A program made the position numbers and the translations under genes. Of a stretch of 64,000 nt of DNA, positions 7,362 to 16,184 are shown one piece after another. Origin of the DNA: Halorubrum coriense DSM 10284 (GTDB lineage Archaea > Halobacteriota > Halobacteria > Halobacteriales > Haloferacaceae); the NCBI RefSeq assembly GCF_000337035.1, contig NZ_AOJL01000017.1, positions 1-64,000 on the forward strand, in the 5' to 3' direction. The number at the start of each line of letters is the position of its first letter. Position 1 is the stretch's first letter. A model generated the notes under the pieces. It was not told the origin of the DNA, did no database searches, and saw only the letters and a list, made by a program, of their open reading frames with translations.

Positions 7362-8543
7362 ATGTCGGGGCCTCCCGCAGACCCCAGATCGGCGGACTCG
7401 TCGACGGTCCGCGTCCTCCACGTCGACGACAATCCCGCGTTCCTCGACCTGACGGAGACGTACCTCGAACGGATCGACGAGGCGTTCGAGGTCAGGTCCG
7501 AGACGGACGTCGACGACGCGCTCGACGCGCTGACGACGGCGCCGATCGACTGCGTCGTCTCCGACTACGACATGCCCGAGACGAACGGACTGGCGTTTCT
7601 CCAGCGGGTCCGCGACCGCGGCATCGACGTCCCGTTCGTGCTGTTCACGGGGAAGGGGAGCGAGGAGATCGCGAGCGAGGCCATCTCGGCGGGCGCGACC
7701 GATTACCTACAGAAGCAGCGCGGCAACGACCAGTACGAGGTGCTGGCCAACCGCGTGCGCAACGCCGTCGACCAGCACCGGTCGCGGGCCGCGCTCGCCG
7801 CCAGCGAGGAGCGGCTCTCGCGGTTCATCGACCAGTCGCCGCTGGGGACGATCGAGTACGACGACGCGTTTCGGATCGTCCGGGCGAACCCCGCCGCGGA
7901 GGAGATCCTGGGCTACGACGAGTCGGAACTGCTCGGCGGGACGTGGCTTCCGTTCGTCCCCGAACCCGAGTACCGACACGTGGCGGCGCTCGAACGCGAC
8001 CTGCTCTCCAACAAGGGCGGGTTCCGGAGCGTCAACGAGAACGTCCGGAGCGACGGGACGCGGATCCGGTGCGCGTGGCACAACCAAGTCGTGACCGACG
8101 CGGACGGTGCCGTGATCGGCGTCTTCTCGCAGTTCGAGGACGTGACCGACGAGGTCGCGCGCAAACGCGAGATCGAGCGGTCGAACGCCGTGCTGTCGAC
8201 CGCGCTCGACGCGCTCCCCGTGGGGATGCTCGTCGAGGACACCGATCGGCGGGTACTCCGGGTTAACGAGCGGCTCTACGAACTGCTCGACGTCGACGGC
8301 GACCCGTCGGCCGCGACCGGGCGCGACTGCGAGCGACTCGCCGTCGAGCTGAGCGAACGGTTCGCGGACCCTGAGGGGTTCGTCGCGCGGATCGAGGCGA
8401 TCGTCGAGGAGCGACGTGCGGTCGACGACGAGCGGCTGGCGCTCGCGGACGGGAGCGCGCTGATGCGGACCTACCGGCCGATCGACCTGCCGGACGGAGA
8501 GGGGCACTTGTGGGCCTACCGGCGGGCGCAGCGGGCGGACTGA
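7362..8543 (+). CDS. Response-regulator receiver protein with two PAS domains
   Basis: This 393-residue protein has an N-terminal CheY-like receiver (VLHVDDNPAFLDLTETYLE, phospho-acceptor Asp in CVVSDYDMPE, Lys in FTGKGSEE), followed by a PAS domain (about 150-265) and a second, more divergent PAS domain (about 275-385). It has no HisKA/HATPase module and no output HTH, so it is probably a signalling adaptor that needs a separate kinase. The ATG at 7362 is chosen because a TATA-like GTATATG (7331-7337) lies 28 bases upstream; an ATG at 7335 would overlap that box. No partner kinase is adjacent. Confidence 0.88.
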   Translation: MSGPPADPRSADSSTVRVLHVDDNPAFLDLTETYLERIDEAFEVRSETDVDDALDALTTAPIDCVVSDYDMPETNGLAFLQRVRDRGIDVPFVLFTGKGSEEIASEAISAGATDYLQKQRGNDQYEVLANRVRNAVDQHRSRAALAASEERLSRFIDQSPLGTIEYDDAFRIVRANPAAEEILGYDESELLGGTWLPFVPEPEYRHVAALERDLLSNKGGFRSVNENVRSDGTRIRCAWHNQVVTDADGAVIGVFSQFEDVTDEVARKREIERSNAVLSTALDALPVGMLVEDTDRRVLRVNERLYELLDVDGDPSAATGRDCERLAVELSERFADPEGFVARIEAIVEERRAVDDERLALADGSALMRTYRPIDLPDGEGHLWAYRRAQRAD

Positions 8544-8606
8544 GCCGGCGGGCGCAGCGGGCGGACGGAAACGGCGGTCCGGTCGCGGCGGCGGCCGGCG
8601 ATCGGT

Positions 8607-9248
8607 TCAGTCGTTCGCGTGGTCCGCTTCCGCGCCCTCGAACGGTCGCTCCCCCTCCGGGCGGTCGCCGGTCAACAGGACGTGACAGTCGCGACACCGG
8701 GCCTCGTACGACTCCTCCGCGCCGACGAGGATCGTCGGGTCGTCCGTGTGCGCGGGCTCGCCCTCGATGAGCCGCTGGTTCCGCGAGGCCGGCTCGCCGC
8801 AGACCGAGCAGATGGCCTGGAGCTTGTCGACGTACTCGGCGGTCGCCATGATCCGCGGGAGCGGCTCGAACGGCTCGCCGCGGAACGTCTGGTCGGTGCC
8901 CGAGACGATCACGCGGCTGCCGCGGTCCGCGAGGGTGTTACACACCTCGATGAGCGCCTCGGAGAAGAAGTTCGCCTCGTCGATCGCGACGACCTCTGCG
9001 GGGTCGTCGTCGAGGATGTCGAGCGGCCCGTCCCCCTCGTTGTCGACGACGGTGGCCTCCCACTGCCGGCCGGTGTGGCTCCCGATCGTCGTCTCGCCGT
9101 AGCGGTCGTCGACCGCGGGCTTGTACACCGCGACCGACTGGCCGGCGATCTCGGATCGGCGGAGCCGGCGGAGCAGCTCCTCCGTCTTGCCCGAGAACAT
9201 CGACCCGGAGATGACCTCGATCCAGCCGGATCGAGTGATGGCGTGCAT
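8607..9248 (-). CDS. tdk: Thymidine kinase
   Basis: This 213-residue type II thymidine kinase phosphorylates thymidine in the salvage pathway. The P-loop ISGSMFSGKTEELLRR sits at residues 13-28, the Walker-B-like VVAIDEANFF around residue 88, and the structural zinc site is formed by CSVC and CRDC in the C-terminal lasso region, which also carries the substrate-loop tyrosine in EESYEARC. Length and motif order are standard. The C-terminal tail is acidic. Confidence 0.95.
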   Translation of the reverse strand: MHAITRSGWIEVISGSMFSGKTEELLRRLRRSEIAGQSVAVYKPAVDDRYGETTIGSHTGRQWEATVVDNEGDGPLDILDDDPAEVVAIDEANFFSEALIEVCNTLADRGSRVIVSGTDQTFRGEPFEPLPRIMATAEYVDKLQAICSVCGEPASRNQRLIEGEPAHTDDPTILVGAEESYEARCRDCHVLLTGDRPEGERPFEGAEADHAND

Positions 9249-9327
9249 ACCCGATCGGGCCGGAGCCAGCGACTAAACCGTTTCTCTCCGGGCGGGCGGT
9301 CGGCGTCGAGCCGGCGTCGTCGCGGGG

Positions 9328-9783
9328 TCAGATCCCGGTCGCGACCGCGACGACGACCGCGGCGACGACGACGTACGCGCCCGCGGAGGCGGCCCAGTCG
9401 CGGCGGATCGGGCCGAGCCGCTGGCGCGGGAGGCCGGGAGCGCGCGGCAGCGGGACGAGCGCGAAGAAGCCGACCATCAGCGCGAGTTGGACGACCCCCG
9501 TGACGAGGACCGTGACGGCCGTGCCGCCCCCGAGTATCCGCCCGGTCGCGGCGAACAGACCGACGAACAGCAGCCCGGAGCCCGCGCCGGCGACGTAGTG
9601 GACCCACGTCGCCAGCCGCTCCGGCGCGTCGTCGACCGGCGTGTCCGTGAGCACGCCCGCCGCGACCTTCGGCGCGGTCGCTCCCTCGGGGAGCCGCGCC
9701 ATCACCACGTCCATCGCGAGCGTCGCGACGAGTCCGACGACCGGCCCCAAGGCGAGGCCGGCGAGCAGCGAGAGCGTCGTCAT
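9328..9783 (-). CDS. Four-helix membrane protein of unknown function
   Basis: This 151-residue protein has about four predicted transmembrane helices: residues 5-28 (LLAGLALGPVVGLVATLAMDVV), 64-83, 87-109 and 127-149. A short conserved-looking stretch WVHYVAGAGSG precedes helix two. The loop between helices three and four is rich in Arg/Pro and probably cytoplasmic. No family is recognised. It is transcribed in the same direction as tdk but separated by about 80 bases. Confidence 0.75.
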   Translation of the reverse strand: MTTLSLLAGLALGPVVGLVATLAMDVVMARLPEGATAPKVAAGVLTDTPVDDAPERLATWVHYVAGAGSGLLFVGLFAATGRILGGGTAVTVLVTGVVQLALMVGFFALVPLPRAPGLPRQRLGPIRRDWAASAGAYVVVAAVVVAVATGI

Positions 9784-9881
9784 CGTGAGGCTACACGGTC
9801 GGGAGGGGTTTCACTCCGTCGGCGGCCGAACCCCGCGAGCGAATCGGGGGACGCGCTGGGGTTGGCCGGGCCGAACGCGAC

Positions 9882-10946
9882 TCAGTCGTCTCGCGGGACC
9901 ACGGCCTCGCCGCCGATCACGACCCGCGAGACGTCGGCGCGGCCGGCGCGCCTGACGACCGCGCGGACGAGGTCGCGCGCGCCGGCGAGGTTGTCGGAGT
10001 CGCCGTCGAGGACGAGCAGGTCCGCGTCGGCCCCGGGCTCGATCACGCCGCGGTTCACCCCGGCAACCTCGGCACCGTTGACCGTCGCCATCCGCAGGAC
10101 GTCCCGGGCGGGGAGGTCGGCGAGCTTCGCCGCGAACTCCATCTCGCGGAACATCGACGGCGAGTCGGTCATCACGTTGTCGGTGCCGAGCGCGACGGTC
10201 GTCCGCTCGGCCAGCTCGCGGATCGGCGGCACGCCGACGTTCGTCACGAGGTTCGACCGGGGGCAGACGACGACCGGCGTCCCGCGGTCGTCGAGCCGCT
10301 CCAAGTGGATCCGCTCGGCGTGGACCATGTGGACGAGGAAGTCGGGTTCGAGGTCCATCGCGGCGTTGACGTCGTCGGCGTCGCGCTCGCCGGCGTGGAT
10401 CCCGAACAGCTTGCCGGCGTCGCGGGCCGCCGCTCGGACCGCGTCGAAGTCGGCGTCGCGCGCGCCGGAAGCGCCGTACCCGTCCGCCACGGAGAGCACG
10501 TCGGGGTCGCCGCGGCCGAAGACGACCGCGTCGACCGCGCGCTCGCCGAACTCGACGCCCCGGCCCGCGAGCGCGTCGCGGAGCGCGGCGACGCCGTCGG
10601 CGCCGCCCTCCCGGAACTCGAGGAACGTCCCCGTGCCGGTCGACTCCATGTACCGCAGCGTGCGCGCCATCGCGGCCACCAGCTCCCCCCGGTCGGCCGC
10701 CCGGAGGAGCCGGTGTTTCAGCCCGTCCGGCGGCGCGACCAGCTCGTCGAGCGCGAGCCCCGCGCCCGCCTCCTTGGCGATCGAGTCGCCGACGTGCGTG
10801 TGCGCGTTGACGAACGCCGGGAGGATCACGTCGTCGCTGCCGACCGACGTCTCCTCGACCTCGACGATCTCGCCGTCCGCGACGACGACTCGGCCCTCGA
10901 CCGGCTCGAAGTCGGGACCGACGAGGACCGTCCCTTCGAGGTACAT
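9882..10946 (-). CDS. Amidohydrolase family protein
   Basis: This 354-residue metal-dependent hydrolase belongs to the cytosine-deaminase/TRZ-ATZ-like amidohydrolase superfamily. Metal ligands are visible as the HxH in FVNAHTHVGDS (about residue 48), His in LFGIHAGERDAD, His in LVHMVHAERIHLE and Asp in ALGTDNVMTDSP; the N- and C-terminal beta segments of the composite domain flank the barrel. The exact substrate (deaminated nucleobase or related ring compound) is not readable. The start is placed at the ATG where the domain begins; the frame upstream is antisense shadow of the methyltransferase. Confidence 0.88.
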   Translation of the reverse strand: MYLEGTVLVGPDFEPVEGRVVVADGEIVEVEETSVGSDDVILPAFVNAHTHVGDSIAKEAGAGLALDELVAPPDGLKHRLLRAADRGELVAAMARTLRYMESTGTGTFLEFREGGADGVAALRDALAGRGVEFGERAVDAVVFGRGDPDVLSVADGYGASGARDADFDAVRAAARDAGKLFGIHAGERDADDVNAAMDLEPDFLVHMVHAERIHLERLDDRGTPVVVCPRSNLVTNVGVPPIRELAERTTVALGTDNVMTDSPSMFREMEFAAKLADLPARDVLRMATVNGAEVAGVNRGVIEPGADADLLVLDGDSDNLAGARDLVRAVVRRAGRADVSRVVIGGEAVVPRDD

Positions 10947-11005
10947 ACCGGAGGCTCGACGCGCCGCGGGTAAAACATCGGGGGGAGCGGCTCCGACCGA
11001 CGGCG

Positions 11006-11785
11006 TCACCGCGCGTCGAGTCGCGCCCAGAACCCGAGCGTGTCGGGGAGGAGCGCCCGCGGTTCGGCGGTCGCCGCGGCGTCGCCCTCGCTCGTCGTCT
11101 CGCCGCCGTCGGGCTCCGGCTCGACGACGCGCTCGACGTCGAACCCCGCGTCCGCGAGGGCGCGGTGAAGCTCGGAGACGGACCGGTCGAAGGCGACGAG
11201 GTCCGCGTCGTACGACTCGTCGATCTCGATCTCCCGCCGCGGCGGCGCGTGGTATCCCCTGCCGATCGTTCCGGTCTCGGGGTCGATCAGCTCCCGGAAC
11301 GGGTGCATCACCGACAGGTAGAACGCGCCGCCCGGCCGGAGCACGCGACGCGCCTCGCGCACCGCGGCGTCGAGGTCCGCGACCAGCTGGAACGCCGCCT
11401 CCGAGAACGCGGCGTCGAACGCGTCGTCGGCGAGCGGGACGTCGGTCACGTCGCCTTGGAGGAACCGGGCGTCGACGCCGTAGTAGTCGCGGAGCCGACG
11501 CGCGTGACGGAGCTGTGCCTCCGCGATGTCGACGCCGACCACGCGGTCGGCACCTGCCAGCGCGGTGCCGACGCTCCCCTGTCCGCCGCCGCAGCCGAGT
11601 TCGACGACGGCAGCGCCCGCGACCGGCGGCGGGAACGCGGAGCCGGTCGCCGCGTGGCCGTCCGGGTCGAACGGCGTCGGCGCGGGCGGGACCCCGGACT
11701 CGTCGGTGTCGGCGTTCCACAGCGCTTGGAAGGCGTCGCTCCACTCGTTCCAGAGGCGACGGTTCTCGCGGTGGTCGTCGGTCAC
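11006..11785 (-). CDS. Class I SAM-dependent methyltransferase (type 11)
   Basis: This 259-residue methyltransferase starts at GTG. The opening NRRLWNEWSDAFQALWN is a frequent N-terminal signature in this haloarchaeal group. Motif I is VVELGCGGGQGSVGTAL (about residues 61-77), motif II VVGVDIAEAQL and motif IV DAAFSEAAFQLVADL. The post-core region VMHPFRELIDPETGTIG is typical of methyltransf_11 proteins acting on small molecules. Substrate unknown. It lies 59 bases upstream of the amidohydrolase in the same direction and may share a transcript. Confidence 0.87.
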   Translation of the reverse strand: MTDDHRENRRLWNEWSDAFQALWNADTDESGVPPAPTPFDPDGHAATGSAFPPPVAGAAVVELGCGGGQGSVGTALAGADRVVGVDIAEAQLRHARRLRDYYGVDARFLQGDVTDVPLADDAFDAAFSEAAFQLVADLDAAVREARRVLRPGGAFYLSVMHPFRELIDPETGTIGRGYHAPPRREIEIDESYDADLVAFDRSVSELHRALADAGFDVERVVEPEPDGGETTSEGDAAATAEPRALLPDTLGFWARLDAR

Positions 11786-11816
11786 GGCGGCGGATCGGCC
11801 GGGAGCGACATAAGCG

Positions 11817-13079
11817 TCACTCGAACTCGTCGAGCGTCGTCGGCATCGCCCCGCGCACCTCGGTCACGAGCCCGTCCGGGTCGAGGCCGAGCACGTCCGC
11901 GGCCGCGCGGCCGACCCGGTCGGTCGCCGGCTCGGGGGCGTACACCCCGAGCCGCCACTGGTTCCGCTGCGCGGTTCGGAGGGCGGAGACCAGCGGCGAC
12001 TGGCGTTCGAGCCGCCGGATGTCGCCGTTGACCGTAACGCGCGCGGTCGACTCGCGCATCTCCGGCTCGGGCGGCACGTCGAGGATCACGTGGTCGCGGG
12101 CGACGCCCGCCTCCTCGGCGATCTCGCGTTCGAGCGCGGTCTCGGCCGGGTGGTCGGCCGCGTGGACGCGCTCCGGGACGTCGTCGTACTCCGCCCACAC
12201 CGCCAGCTTGTAGAGGTCGCGCTCGTCGTAGCGCCGCGAGAGCTCCGCGGTCGCCCGGCAGTCGCGGACCGCGGCGAGGAAGTCGTGGTCGTCCATCCGG
12301 CGCAGTTCGGCGGCCGTCGTCGCGGTCGCGTCGAGGAGTTCGCTCGCGGCGCGGCGCAGCATCGCCTTCGAGATGCGGGCGACGTGGTGGGTGTAGACGA
12401 CCGGGTTCATCAGCGCGCGGGCGAGCAGGAGGCTCTCGGCGGTCTGGACGTTGCCCTCGTCCAAGACGAGTTCGGGACCGTCGCGGCCCGACCCGTCGGT
12501 CTCTGCGGCGTCGCCTCGTTCGACGAACGTCAGCTCGCGGACGAACCGCTCCGTGTCGATGGTGCCGTACGGGACGCCCGTGTGGTAGGCGTCGCGCACG
12601 AGGTAGTCCATGCGGTCGACGTCGAGCTCCCCCGAGACGAGCCCCGCGTACCGGCCCTCGCCCGCGACGATCCCGGCGATCCGGTCCGGGTCGAGGTCGT
12701 GGTCGCGCAGGACCTCGCCGACCGCGCCGGTCGCGAGCAGCTCGTCGACGTCGTCGTGGTACTTCCCGGTCCGGCGGTGGGTGAGCGCTTCGAGGTTGTG
12801 GCTGAACGGCCCGTGGCCGACGTCGTGGAGCATCGCCGCCGCCTCGATGCGGTCGGCGCGTTTCCCCTCGATCCCGAGGTGGTCGAGCGCGCGGCTCGCG
12901 AGGTGGTAGACGCCGAGGCTGTGTTCGAACCGCGTGTGGTTCGCGGAGGGGTAGACGAGCCGGACCGTCCCGAGCTGTTTGACGTGGCGGAGCCGCTGGA
13001 CGGCGGGCGTGTCGACGAGGTCCGCGGCGACACCGTCGATCTCGATGTGGTCGTGGACGGTGTCCTTGACCGTGATCAT
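11817..13079 (-). CDS. HD-domain phosphohydrolase (dGTPase-like), paralogue 1
   Basis: This 420-residue protein has an N-terminal HD domain: RFEHSLGVYHLASRAL (first His), AAMLHDVGHGPFSHNLE (the HD pair plus the following His) and a later Asp in GELDVDRMDYLVRDAYHTG. This motif order matches archaeal dGTP triphosphohydrolase/SAMHD1-like enzymes that hydrolyse dNTPs, although the nucleotide specificity is inferred. The C-terminal third is specific to the haloarchaeal family. A closely related paralogue lies immediately upstream at 13682-14884, with a UspA gene on the other strand between them. The start is the ATG at the beginning of the conserved domain. Confidence 0.88.
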   Translation of the reverse strand: MITVKDTVHDHIEIDGVAADLVDTPAVQRLRHVKQLGTVRLVYPSANHTRFEHSLGVYHLASRALDHLGIEGKRADRIEAAAMLHDVGHGPFSHNLEALTHRRTGKYHDDVDELLATGAVGEVLRDHDLDPDRIAGIVAGEGRYAGLVSGELDVDRMDYLVRDAYHTGVPYGTIDTERFVRELTFVERGDAAETDGSGRDGPELVLDEGNVQTAESLLLARALMNPVVYTHHVARISKAMLRRAASELLDATATTAAELRRMDDHDFLAAVRDCRATAELSRRYDERDLYKLAVWAEYDDVPERVHAADHPAETALEREIAEEAGVARDHVILDVPPEPEMRESTARVTVNGDIRRLERQSPLVSALRTAQRNQWRLGVYAPEPATDRVGRAAADVLGLDPDGLVTEVRGAMPTTLDEFE

Positions 13080-13199
13080 GCGTCGGCCTTCGGCGGCACG
13101 AGATAAAAGGCTGGGAGTGGACGGCGCGCCTCGTCGCGGAGTCGGAGAGGCCGAAGGGCGTCGTTCGCCGTCGACGACGCGTGCGAATCCCCGGTGCGA

Positions 13200-13206
13200 T
13201 TTATAA
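13200..13206 (+). promoter_or_regulatory. TATA-like box for the 13230 UspA gene
   Basis: TTTATAA is centred 27 bases before the ATG at 13230, predicting a leaderless transcript and excluding the in-frame ATG-like start upstream, which would lie in the promoter. Confidence 0.6.
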
Positions 13207-13229
13207 CCCGTCTCGCCGAACTCGGAGAC

Positions 13230-13634
13230 ATGTACCACGTGTTGCTCGGTGTCGCGCTCGAAGACGAGCCGCGGGCGATCGCACAGGCGAAGGCGATAGC
13301 CGACCTGCCGGCGGCTCCGGAGGCGGTGACCGCGCACCTCTGTCACGTCTTCCAAGACAACCCGGAAGGCGCGTCGGTCCACCAGCTCGGAACGGTGCGG
13401 CGCGCCCGAGAGGTGCTGGAGGCGGCCGGCGTGAACTGCGCCCACCACGAGGCCAGCGGCGACCCCGGCGAGGAGCTCCTCGCGGCCGGGGACGCCGTCG
13501 ACGCCGACCTCGTCTGCGTCTCGGGGCGGAAGCGGAGCCCGGCCGGGAAGGCCGTCTTCGGCAGCACCACGCAGGCGGTGATTTTGAACGCCGACCGCCC
13601 CGTCCTGACCGTTCCGGTCGCCGACGAGGACTGA
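13230..13634 (+). CDS. Universal stress protein (UspA family)
   Basis: This 134-residue UspA-type protein opens with MYHVLLGVALEDEPRA and ends VLTVPVADED. The nucleotide-loop region SGRKRSPAGKAVFGSTTQAVIL resembles G-2X-G-9X-G(S/T) but begins with SGRKR, so ATP binding is plausible rather than certain. It sits in inverse orientation exactly between two paralogous HD-phosphohydrolase genes. The start is set by the TATA-like box 27 bases upstream. Confidence 0.88.
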   Translation: MYHVLLGVALEDEPRAIAQAKAIADLPAAPEAVTAHLCHVFQDNPEGASVHQLGTVRRAREVLEAAGVNCAHHEASGDPGEELLAAGDAVDADLVCVSGRKRSPAGKAVFGSTTQAVILNADRPVLTVPVADED

Positions 13635-13681
13635 GCCGAGGAGGGTGCGGCGGGGTCCGACGGGACCCGTAATCGACCCCC

Positions 13682-14884
13682 TTAGGCGGGGGGCCGCCCG
13701 GTCGCGCGGAGGCCGAGGACCTCCCGCGCCGCGGTCCCGACCGCGTCGACGTGCTCCGCCGGACAGTAGACCCCGAGCGTCCAGCGGCGGCGCTCGGCGG
13801 CGCGGAGGCCGGTGACGAGCTCCGAGGCGTCCTCCAACCGCTGCGGGACGCCGTCGACGACGACCGCGGAGCCGGACTCCTTGAGGGCCGGGCGCGAGGG
13901 GATGTCGACGATCACCGCGTCGCGGTCGATCCCGACGTCGTCCGCGATCTCGCGTTCCGCCGCGCGCTCCTCCGGCCGGCCCGCGTCGACCGTCCCGGTC
14001 GGCACCTCGTCGAGTTCGGCCCAGACCGCGCGCTTGTAGAGGTCGCGCCGCTCGATGCGCTCGCCGAGCGCCGGCACGCGGTCGCGGAGCTCGACGAGGA
14101 GGTCGTGGTCGGCCATCCGCCGGAACGACTCGGCGTCGGCGTCCGTGCGGTCGAGGTAGCGCTCGCAGGCGCGCTCCAGCATCGCGCCCGCGACCCGGGA
14201 GACGTGGTGACGGTAGACGACGGCGTTCATGAGCGAGCGCGCGACGAGGAGGCTCTCCGCGGTGGCGACGTTCCCCTCGTCCAAGACGAGGTCGGCCGAC
14301 GCCCCCGCCTCGTCGCCGCCGATCAGTCGGAGCTCGGTGACGAGCCGACCGGTGTCGACGGTGCCGTACGGGACGCCCGTGTGGTGCGCGTCGCGCACGA
14401 GGTAGTCCATGCGGTCGACGTCGAGCTCTCCGGAGACGAGGGGGCCGAGCGCGCCCTCGCCGTCGATCAGCGCGGCGACGCGCTCCGGGTCGAGCCCGTT
14501 GCGTTCGAGCACCTGACAGACCTCGCGGTCGGCGTCGGTGAGCAGCCACCCCACGTCGTCGTGGTCGCGGCCGGTCGCCCGCCGGATGATCCCCTCGGTC
14601 TGGTGGCCGTACGGGCCGTGCCCCACGTCGTGGAGCATCGCCGCGGCGCGGACGTGGGCCGCGGTGTCGTCGTCGACGCCGAGCCCGTCGACCGCGCGGC
14701 GCGCGAGGTGGTAGACGCCGAGGCTATGTTCGAACCGCGTGTGGTTCGCGGAGGGGTAGACGAGCCGAACCGTGGACAGCTGTTTGATGTGCCGCAGCCG
14801 CTGGAACGCGGGGGTGTCGACCAGCTCCGCGGCGACGTCGCCGAGCCGGACGTGGCCGTGGACGCTGTCTTTGATCGCCTTCAT
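13682..14884 (-). CDS. HD-domain phosphohydrolase (dGTPase-like), paralogue 2
   Basis: This 400-residue protein is a paralogue of the 11817-13079 product. Long stretches are identical (for example RLVYPSANHTRFEHSLGVYH and SGELDVDRMDYLVRDA). The HD motif AAMLHDVGHGPYGHQTE and the distal Asp are intact, so both copies should be catalytically competent. The C-terminal thirds diverge more, suggesting different regulation or nucleotide preference. It lies 19 bases upstream of, and in the same direction as, no other gene; MBF1 is the next gene upstream on the same strand. Confidence 0.88.
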   Translation of the reverse strand: MKAIKDSVHGHVRLGDVAAELVDTPAFQRLRHIKQLSTVRLVYPSANHTRFEHSLGVYHLARRAVDGLGVDDDTAAHVRAAAMLHDVGHGPYGHQTEGIIRRATGRDHDDVGWLLTDADREVCQVLERNGLDPERVAALIDGEGALGPLVSGELDVDRMDYLVRDAHHTGVPYGTVDTGRLVTELRLIGGDEAGASADLVLDEGNVATAESLLVARSLMNAVVYRHHVSRVAGAMLERACERYLDRTDADAESFRRMADHDLLVELRDRVPALGERIERRDLYKRAVWAELDEVPTGTVDAGRPEERAAEREIADDVGIDRDAVIVDIPSRPALKESGSAVVVDGVPQRLEDASELVTGLRAAERRRWTLGVYCPAEHVDAVGTAAREVLGLRATGRPPA

Positions 14885-14903
14885 CCGCTTCCCTCGGTCC
14901 GGG

Positions 14904-15458
14904 TCACTCGTCGACGACGTCGATCCCGAACCGTTCCTCGAGCGCGCGCACGACCGAGCCGCCGACGCCGGCGGTCGCGGCCCGCCCGTCCTCGACCGCG
15001 AGGAGGTCGTCCTCGTCGACCTCCAGCTCGGCCGCGAGATCCTCGACGGTCAGCCCGGCGTCCTGCCGGGCCTCCGTGACGACGTCGCCGTAGCCGGAGA
15101 CGAGGTACGGGAGGCGGTCCGACTCGTAGCTCGTCCCCTCCTCCTCCCAGCGCTTCGAATCGCCGGTGGCGGAGTCGTACATCTTCGCCTGCTTGCGGGC
15201 GAGCTCCTTGTTCCGGCTCTCCGTCGGCTGCGAGCCGGCCCCGGCACCGCCGGGGCTCCCGCCCGCGCTCCCGCCGCTCGGCCCGCCACGATCGCTCGGG
15301 GCGTTGCCGGCGTCGTCGTGGGGGCGGCAGTTCGAACACACGAGCAGCTTCGCGCCGGCGACCGTCGCCTTGCGGAGGTCCGCGGTCTCGCGGCCGCAGA
15401 GCTCGCACGCGTCCCCGTCGTCGCCGCCGCCGCCGCCGCCCGTCGAATACTTCGGCAT
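14904..15458 (-). CDS. Multiprotein bridging factor 1 (archaeal MBF1)
   Basis: This 184-residue protein is a basal-transcription coactivator homologue. An N-terminal zinc ribbon (CELCGRE and CSNCRPH pairs, about residues 18-46) is joined by a Gly/Ser/Pro linker to a C-terminal cro-like HTH (about 125-180, YGDVVTEARQDAGLTVEDLAAELEVDEDDL). This arrangement is diagnostic of archaeal MBF1. A TATA-like TTTTAAC on the minus strand (plus GTTAAAA at 15482-15488) lies 27 bases before the ATG, so it is probably leaderless. It ends 20 bases before the HD paralogue start and the two may be co-transcribed. Confidence 0.92.
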   Translation of the reverse strand: MPKYSTGGGGGGDDGDACELCGRETADLRKATVAGAKLLVCSNCRPHDDAGNAPSDRGGPSGGSAGGSPGGAGAGSQPTESRNKELARKQAKMYDSATGDSKRWEEEGTSYESDRLPYLVSGYGDVVTEARQDAGLTVEDLAAELEVDEDDLLAVEDGRAATAGVGGSVVRALEERFGIDVVDE

Positions 15459-15518
15459 ACCGCGAGTAGTGGAGCCGGACCGTTAAAAACTCGTGGAGGG
15501 CGTCGCTCGCCCCCGCCG

Positions 15519-15532
15519 GGGACCGCGGTCCC
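15519..15532. terminator. GC palindrome between convergent/tandem genes
   Basis: GGGACCGCGGTCCC is a perfect palindrome extended by imperfect CCGG arms, located after the stop of the 15662 gene and upstream of the MBF1 promoter. A hairpin terminator or operator is possible, but no T-run follows. Confidence 0.3.
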
Positions 15533-15661
15533 GGCTCCGTTCTCGCGGACGAGGTCCGACGAGAGGTCGCCCGTCGACGGCTCGACCGCCACGTCGAGCG
15601 ACGCGACGGGCATCTCGACGGACGCGCGCTCAGGCGTCAGGTTTGACGGGGTTCGGCGCGG

Positions 15662-16045
15662 TCACTCGGTCGAAGTGTACGGCAGGAGAGTCCACACGTT
15701 CGAGAGCAGCGCACTGCGCCGCTGTCCCGTCTCGAAGGTCGCCGTCCAGCCGTCGTCGGTGACCCGAACGGTTCCGGCGTATCGGTCGCCCGGTGTCCGT
15801 CCGACGAATCGCCGTACTTCGAACTCGTACTCGGTCGCCGGCGGGTCGCCTCGCGGCGTCAACCGCTCCAGCCGGAACGACGCGTTCCCGTCGAGCGGGG
15901 TCGTCGTGTGCTCCGCCTCGTATCCGGCCCTGATCGCGTCCAGTATCGCCGCTTTCTCCCCGTCCGAGGGCTCCTCGGCCCGACCGGTCTCGATGATCTG
16001 GTACGGATCGTCCCACTCGTTCGCCGGCTCGTCTCGACCCATCAT
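15662..16045 (-). CDS. Hypothetical protein
   Basis: This 127-residue soluble, acidic protein has an N-terminal helix (EEPSDGEKAAILDAIRAGYEAEH) followed by beta-rich sequence (YEFEVRRFVGRTPGDRYAGTVRVTDDGWTATF, read in shorter strands). No transmembrane segment, cysteine cluster or catalytic motif is visible and no family is recognised. Two adjacent ATG codons start the frame; either may be used. It is transcribed divergently from the FilR1-type regulator gene, which could be functionally linked. Confidence 0.6.
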   Translation of the reverse strand: MMGRDEPANEWDDPYQIIETGRAEEPSDGEKAAILDAIRAGYEAEHTTTPLDGNASFRLERLTPRGDPPATEYEFEVRRFVGRTPGDRYAGTVRVTDDGWTATFETGQRRSALLSNVWTLLPYTSTE

Positions 16046-16184
16046 CTACCGAACCGATCGCGGGGCTTCGACTTACCCCCACTTGCCGAGCGAATTCACG
16101 TTCGCTGACTGGTTTCACACCGCTGAAACGACCGCCGCCACACGGTCAGATATATGATCTCCGGGGCTGTGGTAGTAGTAACGG

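Noticed and set aside
9487-12213. Very long plus-strand open frame opposite the amidohydrolase, methyltransferase and HD genes
   Set aside because: The product is Arg/Ser/Pro-rich without domains. Real genes with clear motifs occupy the opposite strand; long antisense frames are expected at this GC content.
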